In this document: piece after piece, positions 1 through 8,121 of the stretch
Layout: each line of letters opens with the position of its first letter
Numbering within the stretch: position 1 is the stretch's first letter
Assembly (NCBI RefSeq): GCF_900105065.1
Contig: NZ_LT629749.1
Span: 4,402,001 to 4,466,000 of the forward strand
From: Friedmanniella luteola
GTDB taxonomy: Bacteria; Actinomycetota; Actinomycetes; Propionibacteriales; Propionibacteriaceae
DNA length: 64,000 nucleotides
Reading direction: 5' to 3'
Made by a program: the position numbers and the translations under genes
Notes under the pieces: generated by a model
Told to the model about the DNA's origin: nothing
The model's input: the letters and a program-made list of their open reading frames with translations, nothing else
The model's database searches: none

Positions 1-113
1 AAGACACCGCCCAGCTTGCCGATGTCCTCGCCCGCCAGGACGACCTTGGGGTCGGCCTCGAGGGCGCGGCGGAGGCCGGCGTTGATCGCCTTGGCCATGG
101 TCAGCGTGGTCAC
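1..113 (-). CDS. 2-oxoacid dehydrogenase E1 component, beta subunit (partial, N-terminus only)
   Basis: The first 37 codons of a thiamine-pyrophosphate enzyme beta subunit run off the left edge. The reading frame gives VTTLTMAKAINAGLRRALE followed by a segment ending in LAGEDIGKLGGV. The AKAINAGL start and the GEDIG motif are characteristic of the pyruvate or branched-chain 2-oxoacid dehydrogenase E1 beta family. The GTG start overlaps the E1 alpha stop codon (GTGA), so the subunits are probably translationally coupled; an in-frame ATG at 98 is an alternative start. Substrate cannot be told from this fragment, but the E1 alpha partner looks branched-chain-like. Confidence 0.85.
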   Translation of the reverse strand, partial: MTTLTMAKAINAGLRRALEADPKVVLAGEDIGKLGGV

Positions 114-1306
114 CGTGCACCTCCGGGTGCCGTCGGGGCGGTCGCCGGCTCGGGGTCCTCGAAGGTCGCGACGTACTCGGCGTGGGCGGCCTGCTGGGCG
201 CGCAGGTAGGGCGTCTGCTCGGCGTACACCCAGTCGAAGGTCTCGGTGAGGGTCGGCTCCGGCAGCGCCAGGCAGGCGGCCCGCAGCTCGGTGGCCATCG
301 CGTCGGCCTCGGCGTCGACGGCCGCGTAGAAGGTGTCGTCCGCGAGCCCGCCGGCGGTCAGGTACGCCTTCACCCGCGCGATCGGGTCCTTGAGCCGCCA
401 GTGCTCCAGCTCGTCGGCCAGCCGGTACTTGCTCGGGTCGTCGGAGGTGGTGTGGGCGCCCATCCGGTAGGTGTAGGCCTCGATCAGCGTCGGCCCGTTG
501 CCGGAGCGGGCCCGCTCCAGGGCCGCCTTCGTGACGGCCTGGACCGCGAGCACGTCGTTGCCGTCGACGCGGACGCCGGGGAAGCCGAAGCCCGAGGCGC
601 GGCGGTAGAGCGGGATCCGGGACTGCCGCTCGATCGGCTCCGAGATCGCCCACTGGTTGTTCTGGCAGAAGAACACGACGGGGGCGTTGTAGGAGCTGGC
701 GAAGATGAACGCCTCGTTGACGTCGCCCTGGCTGGTGGCGCCGTCGCCGAAGTAGGCGACCACGGCGGTGTCGCGGTCCGGGTCGCCGGTGCCGACGAGG
801 CCGTCGCGCTCGATGCCCATGGCGTAGCCGGTCGCGTGCAGGGTCTGGGAGCCGATGATGATCGCGTACGGGCCGAAGCGGGTCTGCTCGATGTCCCAGG
901 CGCCGTGGTCGACGCCGCGGAACATGGCCAGCAGCCGCAGCGGGTCGACCCCGCGCACCCAGGCCACGCCGTGCTCGCGGTAGGTCGGGAAGACGAAGTC
1001 CTGCGGGCTCATGCCGTGCCCGGAGCCCACCTGCGCGGCCTCCTGGCCCAGGCTGGAGGCCCAGACGCCCAGCTCGCCCTGGCGCTGCAGGGCGGTGGCC
1101 TCCGCGTCCACCCGCCGGCTGAGGACCATGTCGCGGTAGTAGCCGCGGACGTCCTCGTCGCTGCCGGTGAAGGCGTGGTCGGGGTGCTCGCGCCGCTCAC
1201 CGTCCGGCGTCAGCAGCTGGACCAGCTCCGCGTCACCGCCGGGCCCGAAGGCCCCGGCCCCGTCGTCCGCGCGGGGGATGTCCCCGACTCGGCTGACCTC
1301 GGTCAC
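110..1306 (-). CDS. 2-oxoacid dehydrogenase E1 component, alpha subunit (branched-chain-like)
   Basis: The 398-residue protein is the TPP-dependent decarboxylating alpha subunit of a pyruvate or branched-chain 2-oxoacid dehydrogenase complex. The TPP motif starts GDGATSQGD at residues 187-195 and closes with NNQWAIS near 216. The phosphorylation-loop-like stretch YRMGAHTTSDDPSKYR resembles branched-chain E1 alpha more than pyruvate E1 alpha. I chose the GTG at 1306 because GGAGGAGAGG lies just upstream; the open frame continues another 42 codons into low-complexity Arg/Pro sequence that is probably not translated. It is followed by E1 beta with a 4-bp overlap. The E2 gene is expected beyond the left edge. 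Confidence 0.92.
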   Translation of the reverse strand: MTEVSRVGDIPRADDGAGAFGPGGDAELVQLLTPDGERREHPDHAFTGSDEDVRGYYRDMVLSRRVDAEATALQRQGELGVWASSLGQEAAQVGSGHGMSPQDFVFPTYREHGVAWVRGVDPLRLLAMFRGVDHGAWDIEQTRFGPYAIIIGSQTLHATGYAMGIERDGLVGTGDPDRDTAVVAYFGDGATSQGDVNEAFIFASSYNAPVVFFCQNNQWAISEPIERQSRIPLYRRASGFGFPGVRVDGNDVLAVQAVTKAALERARSGNGPTLIEAYTYRMGAHTTSDDPSKYRLADELEHWRLKDPIARVKAYLTAGGLADDTFYAAVDAEADAMATELRAACLALPEPTLTETFDWVYAEQTPYLRAQQAAHAEYVATFEDPEPATAPTAPGGAR

Positions 1307-1505
1307 AGGTTTCCTCTCCTCCGCTCGGGAGCGCACCCACCCGTGCTCCCGCGGCCCGGGGCCCGTCGGTGGACGCGCCCTCCTGGCCATTGAAGTCCCC
1401 GGTCGAGGTCTGCGCCGGCCGCCGCGCTGCACAACGTACCGCCGACCGCGCGGGGCCCGGAAAACAACTTGCAGGGCCTAGTTCTTTGCCCGAGGGTGGA
1501 CCGAC

Positions 1506-1525
1506 GGCGACCCGCGGGGGTCGCC
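1506..1525 (+). other. stem-loop in the 304-bp gap before the RIO kinase gene
   Basis: GGCGACCC, a 4-nt loop and GGGTCGCC form a perfect 8-bp stem in the 1307-1610 gap between divergent genes. A strong Shine-Dalgarno AAGGAGG follows at 1534-1540. That SD is ideally placed for a GTG at 1547 in a different frame from the kinase, which would give a 37-codon peptide ending at 1660 inside the kinase gene. The stem could be a leader structure of the rightward transcript. No other feature is clear in this gap. Confidence 0.35.
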
Positions 1526-1610
1526 CTGAGACGAAGGAGGCGTGACGTGTCCATCACCGTCCCCGGGTCCCCCTCGACCCGTCCCCTCGTCTCTGGAGCA
1601 CTCCTCGACC

Positions 1611-2498
1611 ATGACCGACCCCGCAGCACCGGGCGCGCGCGGCCTCGCCGCCGTCCCTGACCCGACCCCCCTCCACCCCGTCCCGGCCGCCGACCCGCTG
1701 CCCTGGGACCACGTCCCGCTCGAGGACGACCTCGGCCCCGGCCGCCGCTGGTCGACCTGGGACGACATCGGCGTCCTCGCCGGCCCCGAGCCCTGGCCGG
1801 ACTGGCTGGTGACGGCCGACGCCGCCGTCGACACCGAGCTGGGCATCCTCAAGACCGGCAAGGAGGCGGACGTCTTCCTGCTGGAGCGCGCCGTCCCCGA
1901 CGAGGACGGCGTGGTGCTGGCGGCCAAGCGCTACCGCGGCACCGACCACCGGCTGTTCCACCGCGACGCCGGCTACACCGAGCACCGCCGGATGCGGAAC
2001 ACCCGGGACCGGCGGGCTGCCGCCAAGGGCACCCGCTGGGGCCGGACCGTCGAGGCCGGCCAGTGGGCCACCGCCGAGTTCGACCACCTGGCCCGGTTCT
2101 GGTCGGCCGGGCTCCCCGTCCCCTACCCCGTGCAGCTCGACGGCACGGAGATCCTCATGGAGCTCGTGACGCTGGCCGACGGCAGCACCGCCCCCCGGCT
2201 GGCCCAGACCCGCCCCGGCCCCGACCTGCTCGCCGACTTCTGGGAGCAGCTGGTGGCGGCGATGCGGGTGATGGCGGCGATGGGCCTGGCGCACGGCGAC
2301 CTGTCGCCGTTCAACGTGCTGGCCACCGAGGACCGCCTGGTGCTCATCGACCTGCCCCAGGCGGTCGACGTCATCGGCAACGCGTCCGGGGTGGACTTCC
2401 TGGCCCGTGACTGCCGCAACGTCGCCACCTGGTTCCGCGCCCGCGGGCTGGACGTCGACGGCGACGAGCTGCTGGCCGACCTCATCGCCCACCTGTAG
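1611..2498 (+). CDS. RIO-type atypical serine protein kinase
   Basis: The 295-residue protein carries the RIO family signatures. TGKEADVF at about 82-89 is the nucleotide-binding loop, followed by an AKRY lysine motif. HGDLSPFNVL at about 228-237 is the catalytic loop, with the Asp of HGD as catalytic base. LIDLPQAVD near 245-253 supplies the metal-binding Asp. RIO kinases act in ribosome maturation in archaea and eukaryotes; the bacterial role is not established. The ATG at 1611 is a conservative choice; a GTG at 1542 in the same frame would add 23 residues of low-complexity sequence. The gene ends 6 bp from a convergent neighbour. Confidence 0.9.
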   Translation: MTDPAAPGARGLAAVPDPTPLHPVPAADPLPWDHVPLEDDLGPGRRWSTWDDIGVLAGPEPWPDWLVTADAAVDTELGILKTGKEADVFLLERAVPDEDGVVLAAKRYRGTDHRLFHRDAGYTEHRRMRNTRDRRAAAKGTRWGRTVEAGQWATAEFDHLARFWSAGLPVPYPVQLDGTEILMELVTLADGSTAPRLAQTRPGPDLLADFWEQLVAAMRVMAAMGLAHGDLSPFNVLATEDRLVLIDLPQAVDVIGNASGVDFLARDCRNVATWFRARGLDVDGDELLADLIAHL

Positions 2499-2504
2499 CG
2501 CCCC

Positions 2505-2909
2505 TCAGGCGGGGGTGATCCGCAGACCCAGCCGCTCCTGCTCGCCGCGGGCGATGATCCGCTCGACGAGCATGAACACCCGGTACTCGAGGCCGTACTT
2601 GGCCTTGACCAGGCCGCGGACGTGCTCGACCGAGGCCGGCTCGACCGCGGCCCGGCCGGCGACCGTCGGGGCGTCCGGGGCCACGGCGCCCCGGCGGCTG
2701 CAGGGCCGCAGCTCCACCCGGGCGTCGTGGCGCAGCCGGTTGACCTTGCCGCTGGCGCTCGGGGTGAGGACGACCAGGTCGTCGCCGTCCGCGGCCACCC
2801 AGACCGGCGTCGAGACGGCCGCGCCGCTGCGCCGGTAGGTGGTCAGGGAGACGAACGACGCCTCGCCCAGGGCGGCGAAGGCCGCGGGGACGGGTCCGGC
2901 CGCGCTCAC
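2505..2909 (-). CDS. PPOX-class probable F420-dependent oxidoreductase (Rv2061c-like)
   Basis: The 134-residue protein is a single split-barrel flavin/deazaflavin-binding domain. The segments FVSLTTYRRSGAAVSTPVW, SGKVNRLRHDARVEL and the later VRGLVKAKYGLEYR are typical of the small PPOX subgroup assigned to cofactor F420. The GTG start overlaps the stop of the upstream MFS gene by 4 bp, making it the third gene of a padR-MFS-PPOX operon. That context suggests a reductase for a compound the pump or regulator also recognises. The substrate is unknown. Confidence 0.8.
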   Translation of the reverse strand: MSAAGPVPAAFAALGEASFVSLTTYRRSGAAVSTPVWVAADGDDLVVLTPSASGKVNRLRHDARVELRPCSRRGAVAPDAPTVAGRAAVEPASVEHVRGLVKAKYGLEYRVFMLVERIIARGEQERLGLRITPA

Positions 2910-4465
2910 GCGGCGTCGCCCTCGGCCGGAGCCAGGGCCCGCCGCGGACCAGCGGCAGCGGCGGCCGGGCGGCCGCCGGCCTGCTTGGGCAGCACGAACA
3001 CCAGCAGCAGCGCGGCGACGCTGAAGGCGGCGCTGACGGCCATGGCGTCGGCGGACGCGGCGAGGAAGCCGGACCCGACCGTGTCGGGGCCGGTGATCAC
3101 CAGCGAGCCGAACAGCACGCTGCCGATGATCGCGATCCCGACGGCGCTGCCGACCCGCTGGACGGTGGAGACGACCCCGCTGGCCGCGCCGGCCTCGGCC
3201 CGGTCGACGGTGGCGATGATGAACTGCGCGTTGGGGGCGATGAAGGCGCCGTTGCCGAGGCCCGCGATGAACAGCGGCAGCAGCAGGTCCCAGTGCGTCA
3301 GGTTCTCCGGGGTGGCGTTGCGCAGCACCAGCCAGGTCCAGACCAGGCCGACCGTGACCAGGGCCGTGCCCACGACCAGCACCGTCCGGCCCAGCTTCTG
3401 GCTCAGCTGGTTGCTCTGCGAGGAGGCGATGATGCTGCCGATCGCGAACGGGACCGAGACCAGCCCCGACTCCAGGGCGGTGTGGCCGAGGCCCGACTGC
3501 CAGAGCAGCGAGATGGTGAAGAAGATGCTGGTGAAGGCGGCGAAGTAGACCATCGCCAGCACGACGCCGCCGGTGAACGAGCCGTGGCTGAACAGGTGCG
3601 GCGGGACCAGCGGGCTGCGCCCGCGCTTGGTGTAGCGGATCTCCCAGACGGCGAACAGCACGAGCAGGACGGCACCACCGGCCAGGGTCAGGTAGGTCCA
3701 CAGCGGCCAGCCCCGGTCCTGGCCCTCGATCAACGGGACCAGCAGGGCCACCAGGCCGGCGCTCAGCAGCACCAGGCCCAGCCAGTCCAGCCCGGTGCGG
3801 GCCGGCGCGTCGGCCGGGTCCTTCCGCGGCAGCAGCAGGGCCGCGGCGACCAGGGTCGCGACGCCGATCGGCAGGTTGACGCCGAAGACCAGCCGCCAGC
3901 CCTCCTCCTCGCCGAACGCCTGGATGATCAGGCCGCCGACGATGGGGCCGAGTGCGGACGAGACGCCGATGACGGCACCCATCACGGCGAAGGCCTTGCC
4001 GCGGACGGGGCCGGGGAACAGCAGCTGGATGTAGGCGGTGACGGCCGGCACGAAGATGCCCCCGGCCAGGCCCTGGACGACCCGGGCGATGACCAGCTGG
4101 GTGTCGCCCTGGGCCAGCCCGCAGGCGGCGCTGGCCACCGTGAACAGGGCGATGCCGGTGAAGAAGACCCACTTGTGGCCGAACCGGTCGCCGAGGCGGC
4201 CCGCCGGGATGAGGGCCAGGCCGAAGGCCAGCGCGTAGCCCGAGATGATCCAGGACAGCGTCGCCTCGGAGGCGTCGAGGCTGGTCCGGATGGTCGGCAG
4301 GGCGACGTTGACGATCGTGGTGTCCAGCAGGGCGATGAACATGCCCGCCAGCAGCACGACCAGCGCCTGCCAGGAGCGGCGCGGGACGGTGGTGGGCGGC
4401 GGTCCGCCGGGGTGGGGCCCCGGGGCGCCCGGGGTGGCGGCGCGGGCCGCGGTCTGCTCGGTCAT
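2906..4465 (-). CDS. DHA2-family 14-TM MFS drug:proton antiporter
   Basis: The 519-residue integral membrane protein is an MFS exporter. After a proline-rich N-terminus, the first helix holds LDTTIVNVALPTI, the DHA2 motif D1. GRLGDRFGHKWVF is the inter-helix 2-3 signature (motif A) and GGIFVPAVTAYIQ lies near helix 5. Length and hydropathy fit 14 transmembrane segments. The ATG at 4465 overlaps the padR stop (ATGA), and the 3' end overlaps the PPOX gene (GTGA). Co-transcription with padR points to induction by a small toxic compound, probably aromatic or cationic. Confidence 0.92.
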   Translation of the reverse strand: MTEQTAARAATPGAPGPHPGGPPPTTVPRRSWQALVVLLAGMFIALLDTTIVNVALPTIRTSLDASEATLSWIISGYALAFGLALIPAGRLGDRFGHKWVFFTGIALFTVASAACGLAQGDTQLVIARVVQGLAGGIFVPAVTAYIQLLFPGPVRGKAFAVMGAVIGVSSALGPIVGGLIIQAFGEEEGWRLVFGVNLPIGVATLVAAALLLPRKDPADAPARTGLDWLGLVLLSAGLVALLVPLIEGQDRGWPLWTYLTLAGGAVLLVLFAVWEIRYTKRGRSPLVPPHLFSHGSFTGGVVLAMVYFAAFTSIFFTISLLWQSGLGHTALESGLVSVPFAIGSIIASSQSNQLSQKLGRTVLVVGTALVTVGLVWTWLVLRNATPENLTHWDLLLPLFIAGLGNGAFIAPNAQFIIATVDRAEAGAASGVVSTVQRVGSAVGIAIIGSVLFGSLVITGPDTVGSGFLAASADAMAVSAAFSVAALLLVFVLPKQAGGRPAAAAAGPRRALAPAEGDAA

Positions 4466-5106
4466 GCGTGGTGTCCTTCGGGCGGGGTGTCCGGCGTGGC
4501 ACGACGGCGTGCGGCCAGGTCTTCGGCGGTGGGCAGGGCGTCGGGCCGCAGGGCCCGGACGCGTTCGTCGGCGACGATCTCGGGCACGGCCGCGACCAGC
4601 GACTCGTGCCAGCCGATCTCGGCACGGATCCGGTGCTCGCGGTGGAGCAGGGCGTGCGTCTCGCCGACGGAGAGGTAGGGCCGGGCCCGCGCCGTGCGGG
4701 CGCGGGACTCGGCGAGCAGGGCGTGCAGGGTGGACAGCCGGGCGTCCAGCGCGTCGGCGAGGCCGTCGAGCCGGTCGGGGTCGGGACGGCTCAGCGCGAG
4801 GTCGAAGGGGTCGGGCTTGAGCACGACGTGCTCGAGCGCCGCGGCCTGGAGGGCGGCCAACGACTCCCGCCCGGCCTCGGTGATCCCGTACACCTGGCGC
4901 TCGGGGTAGCTGCCCTCGCGCTCGGTGCGGACCTCGGCCAGCAGCCCCTCGGCCGCCAGCCGCTTCAGCGCGCCGTACAGCGCGCCGACGGAGATGTCGG
5001 TCCACAGGTGGACGTGCTCCTCCTCGGCCAGCAGCCGCAGCTGGTGGCCGTGCATGTCGCCGCGGCGCGCGAGGGCGTCGAGGACGAACAGCCGGATGGA
5101 GGACAC
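4462..5106 (-). CDS. PadR-family transcriptional regulator
   Basis: The 214-residue protein has a winged-helix N-terminus beginning SSIRLFVLDALARRGDMHGHQ, then VGALYGALKRLAAEGLL and a wing with ERQVYGITEAGRE. A helical C-terminal dimerisation domain follows, as in the PadR-s1/Vir_act_alpha_C architecture. PadR proteins repress efflux operons, including their own genes, and are released by ligands. The GTG at 5106 starts at the conserved N-terminus of the family. It lies beside the palindrome at 5108-5131, and it leads the operon that continues into the MFS and PPOX genes with 4-bp overlaps. Confidence 0.9.
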   Translation of the reverse strand: MSSIRLFVLDALARRGDMHGHQLRLLAEEEHVHLWTDISVGALYGALKRLAAEGLLAEVRTEREGSYPERQVYGITEAGRESLAALQAAALEHVVLKPDPFDLALSRPDPDRLDGLADALDARLSTLHALLAESRARTARARPYLSVGETHALLHREHRIRAEIGWHESLVAAVPEIVADERVRALRPDALPTAEDLAARRRATPDTPPEGHHA

Positions 5107-5107
5107 G

Positions 5108-5131
5108 GGACTACTCTCGCACGAGTAGTCC
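5108..5131. promoter_or_regulatory. palindromic operator in front of padR
   Basis: GGACTACTC and GAGTAGTCC are perfect 9-bp inverted arms with a 6-bp spacer, one base upstream of the padR start codon. Position and symmetry fit an autoregulatory PadR dimer site. PadR sites in other bacteria are also two short inverted half-sites. The assignment to this PadR is inferred from position. Confidence 0.6.
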
Positions 5132-5157
5132 GTCCTGACCACCCCGTCCAGGCAGAC

Positions 5158-5203
5158 AAGCCGTGAACGAGCTTCGAGTAGACGACGAGTTCGTTCACGG
5201 CTT
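5158..5203. terminator. inverted repeat between the aminotransferase gene and padR
   Basis: Perfect 13-bp arms, AAGCCGTGAACGA and its complement, flank a 20-nt loop downstream of the leftward aminotransferase gene. There is no U-run, as is common in GC-rich actinobacteria. A transcription terminator is the simplest reading; a second regulatory site for padR is possible. Confidence 0.5.
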
Positions 5204-5231
5204 GGGGCGGGGCGGGGGAACGGCCGCCGGC

Positions 5232-6413
5232 TCAGGACTGGAAGCGCCGGATCCGGGTGACGGCCTCGGCCACCGCGTCGGGCCCGGCGGCGAGGGAGAC
5301 CCGGACGGCGCTGCCGCCGCGGACGGTGTCGAAGTCGGTGCCCGGGGTCAGCGCGACGCCCTCGCGCTCCAAGAGCGCCGCGCACCAGGCGACGGAGTCG
5401 ACGTGGTCGGCCAGGGCCGCGCCCAGCTCGGCGTAGACGTAGAACGCGCCGTCGGCCGGGGCGACGGCGCCCCAGCCCAGCGAGGGCAGCGCCGCCAGCA
5501 GCACCGCGCGCGCGGCGTCGAAGGTCCGGCCGGCCGCGGCCGCCTCGGCGTAGGAGCGGTCGGTGAAGGCGGCGACGGCGGCGTGCTGGGCGGGCACGGG
5601 GGCGCAGAGCGCGAAGTTGCCCGCCAGGGCGTCGAAGGCCGGCCGCAGGTCGGCCGGCACCAGGCACCAGCCCAGCCGCCAGCCCGTCATCCCCCAGAAC
5701 TTGGAGAACGACGAGATCACCAGGGCGTCCCGGTCGACCGCCCAGGCGCAGCTGCCGGCCTCCCCCGACGCGGTGATGCCGTGGTAGATCTCGTCGCTGA
5801 CCAGCCGGACGCCGTGCTCGGCGCACCAGCCGGCCAGCGCGGCCAGCTGCTGGGCGTCGACCATCGTGCCGGTCGGGTTGGCCGGCGACGCCAGCACCAG
5901 GCCGGCCAGCGGCGCCCGGGCGTGGGCCGCCTCCAGCACGGTGACGTCGGGTGAGAACCGCTGCTCGGGACCGCAGTCGAGCTCGACGACCTCGCAGCCC
6001 AGCGCCGTGAGGATGTTGCGGTAGGCCGGGTAGCCCGGCCGGGCCAGGGCGACCCGGTCGCCGGCGTCGAAGGCGGCGAGGAAGGCCAGCGTGAAGGCCC
6101 CCGACGAGCCCGTGGTCACCGCGATGGCGTCCGGGTCGACGTCGAGGCCGTACCAGCGCGCGTAGTGGCCGGCCAGCGCCGCCCGCAGCGGGCGGATGCC
6201 GAAGGTCTCGGTGTAGCCGAGCGGGACGCCGCCCATCAGCTCGGTCATCCGCGCCCGGACGTCGCTCGGCGCCCCGGCCGAGGGCTCCCCGGCGCAGAGC
6301 GAGACGACGTCGCGCCCGGCGGCGCGCAGCTCGGCCACCCGGTTGAGGATGCTCATCACCGCGAACGGCGGGACCGCGGCGCGGGTCGCGGGCGCCGGAC
6401 GGGGGCGGCTCAC
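5232..6413 (-). CDS. PLP-dependent class I/II aminotransferase
   Basis: The 393-residue fold-type I enzyme matches the AspC/AspB-like branch. It shows GYTETFGIRPLRAAL, TTGSSGAFTLAF (phosphate-binding region), SPANPTGTM, VSDEIYHG and the PLP lysine in SSFSKFWGMTGWRLGW. It should transfer amino groups between an amino acid and a 2-oxoacid; the exact substrate is not readable. The GTG start overlaps the stop of the upstream CGNR gene (GTGA), so the two are coupled. The inverted repeat at 5158-5203 probably ends the transcript. Confidence 0.9.
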   Translation of the reverse strand: MSRPRPAPATRAAVPPFAVMSILNRVAELRAAGRDVVSLCAGEPSAGAPSDVRARMTELMGGVPLGYTETFGIRPLRAALAGHYARWYGLDVDPDAIAVTTGSSGAFTLAFLAAFDAGDRVALARPGYPAYRNILTALGCEVVELDCGPEQRFSPDVTVLEAAHARAPLAGLVLASPANPTGTMVDAQQLAALAGWCAEHGVRLVSDEIYHGITASGEAGSCAWAVDRDALVISSFSKFWGMTGWRLGWCLVPADLRPAFDALAGNFALCAPVPAQHAAVAAFTDRSYAEAAAAGRTFDAARAVLLAALPSLGWGAVAPADGAFYVYAELGAALADHVDSVAWCAALLEREGVALTPGTDFDTVRGGSAVRVSLAAGPDAVAEAVTRIRRFQS

Positions 6414-6958
6414 GCGAGCGTCCGCTTCCGCGCCCGGTAGGCCGCGACGTTGGCCCGGTTGCCGCAGTTGCCCGTGTCGCAGTACCGCTTGGAGTGGTTG
6501 CGGGAGAGGTCGACCAGCACGTCGGAGCAGTCGTCGGCCGCGCAGGTGCGGAGCCGGCCCAGCGCGTCGGCGCGGACCAGGTCGAGGAAGCCCATCGCCG
6601 CCTCGGCCCCGATCCGCATCGCCAGCGGGGCCTCGGGCCGCGTGACGTGGAGGTGCCAGTCGAACGCGTCGTGCTTGCTCAGGTAGGGCGAGGTGGCGCA
6701 GTCGGCGAGGAGCGCGTTGACCAGCGCGGCCGCCCCGTCGCGGTCGTCCACGGACCAGAACGCGCGGAGCCGCTCGCGGAGCCGGCGGACGGTGCGCAGC
6801 TCCTCCTCGTCCCCGGTCACCTGCCCGGAGAAGGGGTGCCGGGCCAGGAACGCGTCCAGACCGGCGCGGGTCTCCAGGCTGTCGCCGTCGTCGCTCAGGG
6901 TGTTGACCAGCGCCGCGGCCTCGCCGAGCGCGATCTCGGTGTCATGGGCAAAAGACAT
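6410..6958 (-). CDS. CGNR zinc-finger regulator with ABATE domain
   Basis: The 182-residue protein has a helical N-terminal ABATE-type domain (about 1-130). A short C-terminal zinc finger follows, with C-x4-C near CAADDCSDV and then YCDTGNCGNRANVAAYRARK. The CGNR motif gives the family name; these proteins are putative stress-response transcription regulators. ATG 6958 is preceded by AGGAGT. It is co-transcribed with the aminotransferase and diverges from the EamA gene across a 131-bp gap holding an inverted repeat. Confidence 0.88.
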   Translation of the reverse strand: MSFAHDTEIALGEAAALVNTLSDDGDSLETRAGLDAFLARHPFSGQVTGDEEELRTVRRLRERLRAFWSVDDRDGAAALVNALLADCATSPYLSKHDAFDWHLHVTRPEAPLAMRIGAEAAMGFLDLVRADALGRLRTCAADDCSDVLVDLSRNHSKRYCDTGNCGNRANVAAYRARKRTLA

Positions 6959-6987
6959 GTTGACTCCTGACGGGGTCCTCCCCTAGT

Positions 6988-7020
6988 GTCACGAGTGTAA
7001 CCACGCTTTGGTCGTGACAA
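6988..7020. promoter_or_regulatory. inverted repeat in the CGNR/EamA divergent promoter region
   Basis: TGTCACGA and TCGTGACA are perfect 8-bp inverted arms spaced by 17 bp, midway between the two divergent start codons. Two near-identical AGTGT-type octamers (AGTGTCAC, AGTGTAAC) sit at its left end. Such a site could control both genes; the CGNR protein is the obvious but unproven candidate. Confidence 0.4.
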
Positions 7021-7089
7021 CGAGGACGCAGCGACGCGGACCCCGTCGACCACTCCGGATGGACGCACCGATCCACGACGGGAGCCCTC

Positions 7090-8088
7090 ATGACCAGCAC
7101 CGGCCCGACCTCCACCAGCCCCGTCCCGTCCGTGGCCGGCGCCCTCGAGCGCGACCCGCAGCCCGGCCACCCGGCCGCCCGCAGCGGCTACGCCGGCGGC
7201 CTCGCCATCGCGCTGCTGTCGGCCGCCTCGTTCGGCCTGTCCGGCTCGCTCGCCCGTTCACTGCTGGACCTCGGCTGGACGCCGGCGGCCGTGGTCGCCG
7301 TCCGGATCACCGGCGCGTTCGTGCTGCTGCTCGTCCCCTGCCTGGTGCTGCTGCGCCGGACGGGGCTGCCCTCGCTGCGGCAGACCGGCCGGATGGCCGT
7401 CTACGGCGTCGTCGCCGTCGCCCTGGCCCAGCTCTGCTACTTCAGCGCGGTCCAGTACCTCTCGGTGGGCGTCGCCCTGCTGCTGGAGTACCTCGCCCCC
7501 GTGCTGCTGATCTTCTGGCACTGGGCCCGCAGCGGACGCCGGCCCGCCGGGTCCGTCTTCGGCGGGGCCGCCCTGGCCCTGCTGGGCCTGGTCTTCGTGC
7601 TGGACCTGCGCAGCGGCGTCACCCTCGACCCCGTCGGGGTGGCCTGGGGACTGGGGGCGGCCGTCTGCCTGTGCGCCTACTTCGTGCTGAGCGAGACTGG
7701 CGGCCGCCACGGCACCGTCCCGCCCCTGCTGCTGACCACCGTCGGCACCGGCGTCGGCGGGGCCGTCATCCTCGCGGCCGCCGGCATCGGACTGCTGCCG
7801 CTGGCCGCCCGGACCGGCAGCACGGTCCTGGCCGGCGCCGAGGTCGGCTGGTGGCTGCCCGTGGTGCTGCTGGTCGGGGTGACGGCCGTGCTGGCCTACC
7901 TCACCGGCATCGTCGCCGTCCGGCGGCTGGGCAGCTCGGTGGCCTCGTTCGTGTCGCTGGCGGAGGTGCTGTTCGCCGTCGCCTTCGCCGTGGTGCTGCT
8001 GGCCCAGCAGCCCTCGCCCGGCCAACTGGTCGGCGGGGCACTGGTGCTGGCCGGGATCGGCGTCGTGCAGCGGGGCGCGCGCCCCTAG
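7090..8088 (+). CDS. EamA/DMT-family transporter
   Basis: The 332-residue membrane protein has a 35-residue soluble N-terminus and about ten transmembrane segments arranged as two five-helix EamA repeats. Helix 1 contains LLSAASFGLSGSLARSLLDLGW. The second repeat begins near VGVAWGLGAAVCLCAYFVLSE, and the last part has SSVASFVSLAEVLFAV, a common DMT feature. Members export amino acids, nucleosides or other metabolites. Its divergence from the CGNR gene suggests regulated export; the substrate is unknown. Confidence 0.9.
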   Translation: MTSTGPTSTSPVPSVAGALERDPQPGHPAARSGYAGGLAIALLSAASFGLSGSLARSLLDLGWTPAAVVAVRITGAFVLLLVPCLVLLRRTGLPSLRQTGRMAVYGVVAVALAQLCYFSAVQYLSVGVALLLEYLAPVLLIFWHWARSGRRPAGSVFGGAALALLGLVFVLDLRSGVTLDPVGVAWGLGAAVCLCAYFVLSETGGRHGTVPPLLLTTVGTGVGGAVILAAAGIGLLPLAARTGSTVLAGAEVGWWLPVVLLVGVTAVLAYLTGIVAVRRLGSSVASFVSLAEVLFAVAFAVVLLAQQPSPGQLVGGALVLAGIGVVQRGARP

Positions 8089-8121
8089 GCCGCGGGCGGG
8101 GGTCCCGGCGTCGCGCGACGG

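Noticed and set aside
182-1393. Long rightward open frame opposite the E1 alpha gene
   Set aside because: It is antisense to a gene with clear motifs; such frames are common at this GC content and the product is low-complexity Gly/Val/Arg sequence.
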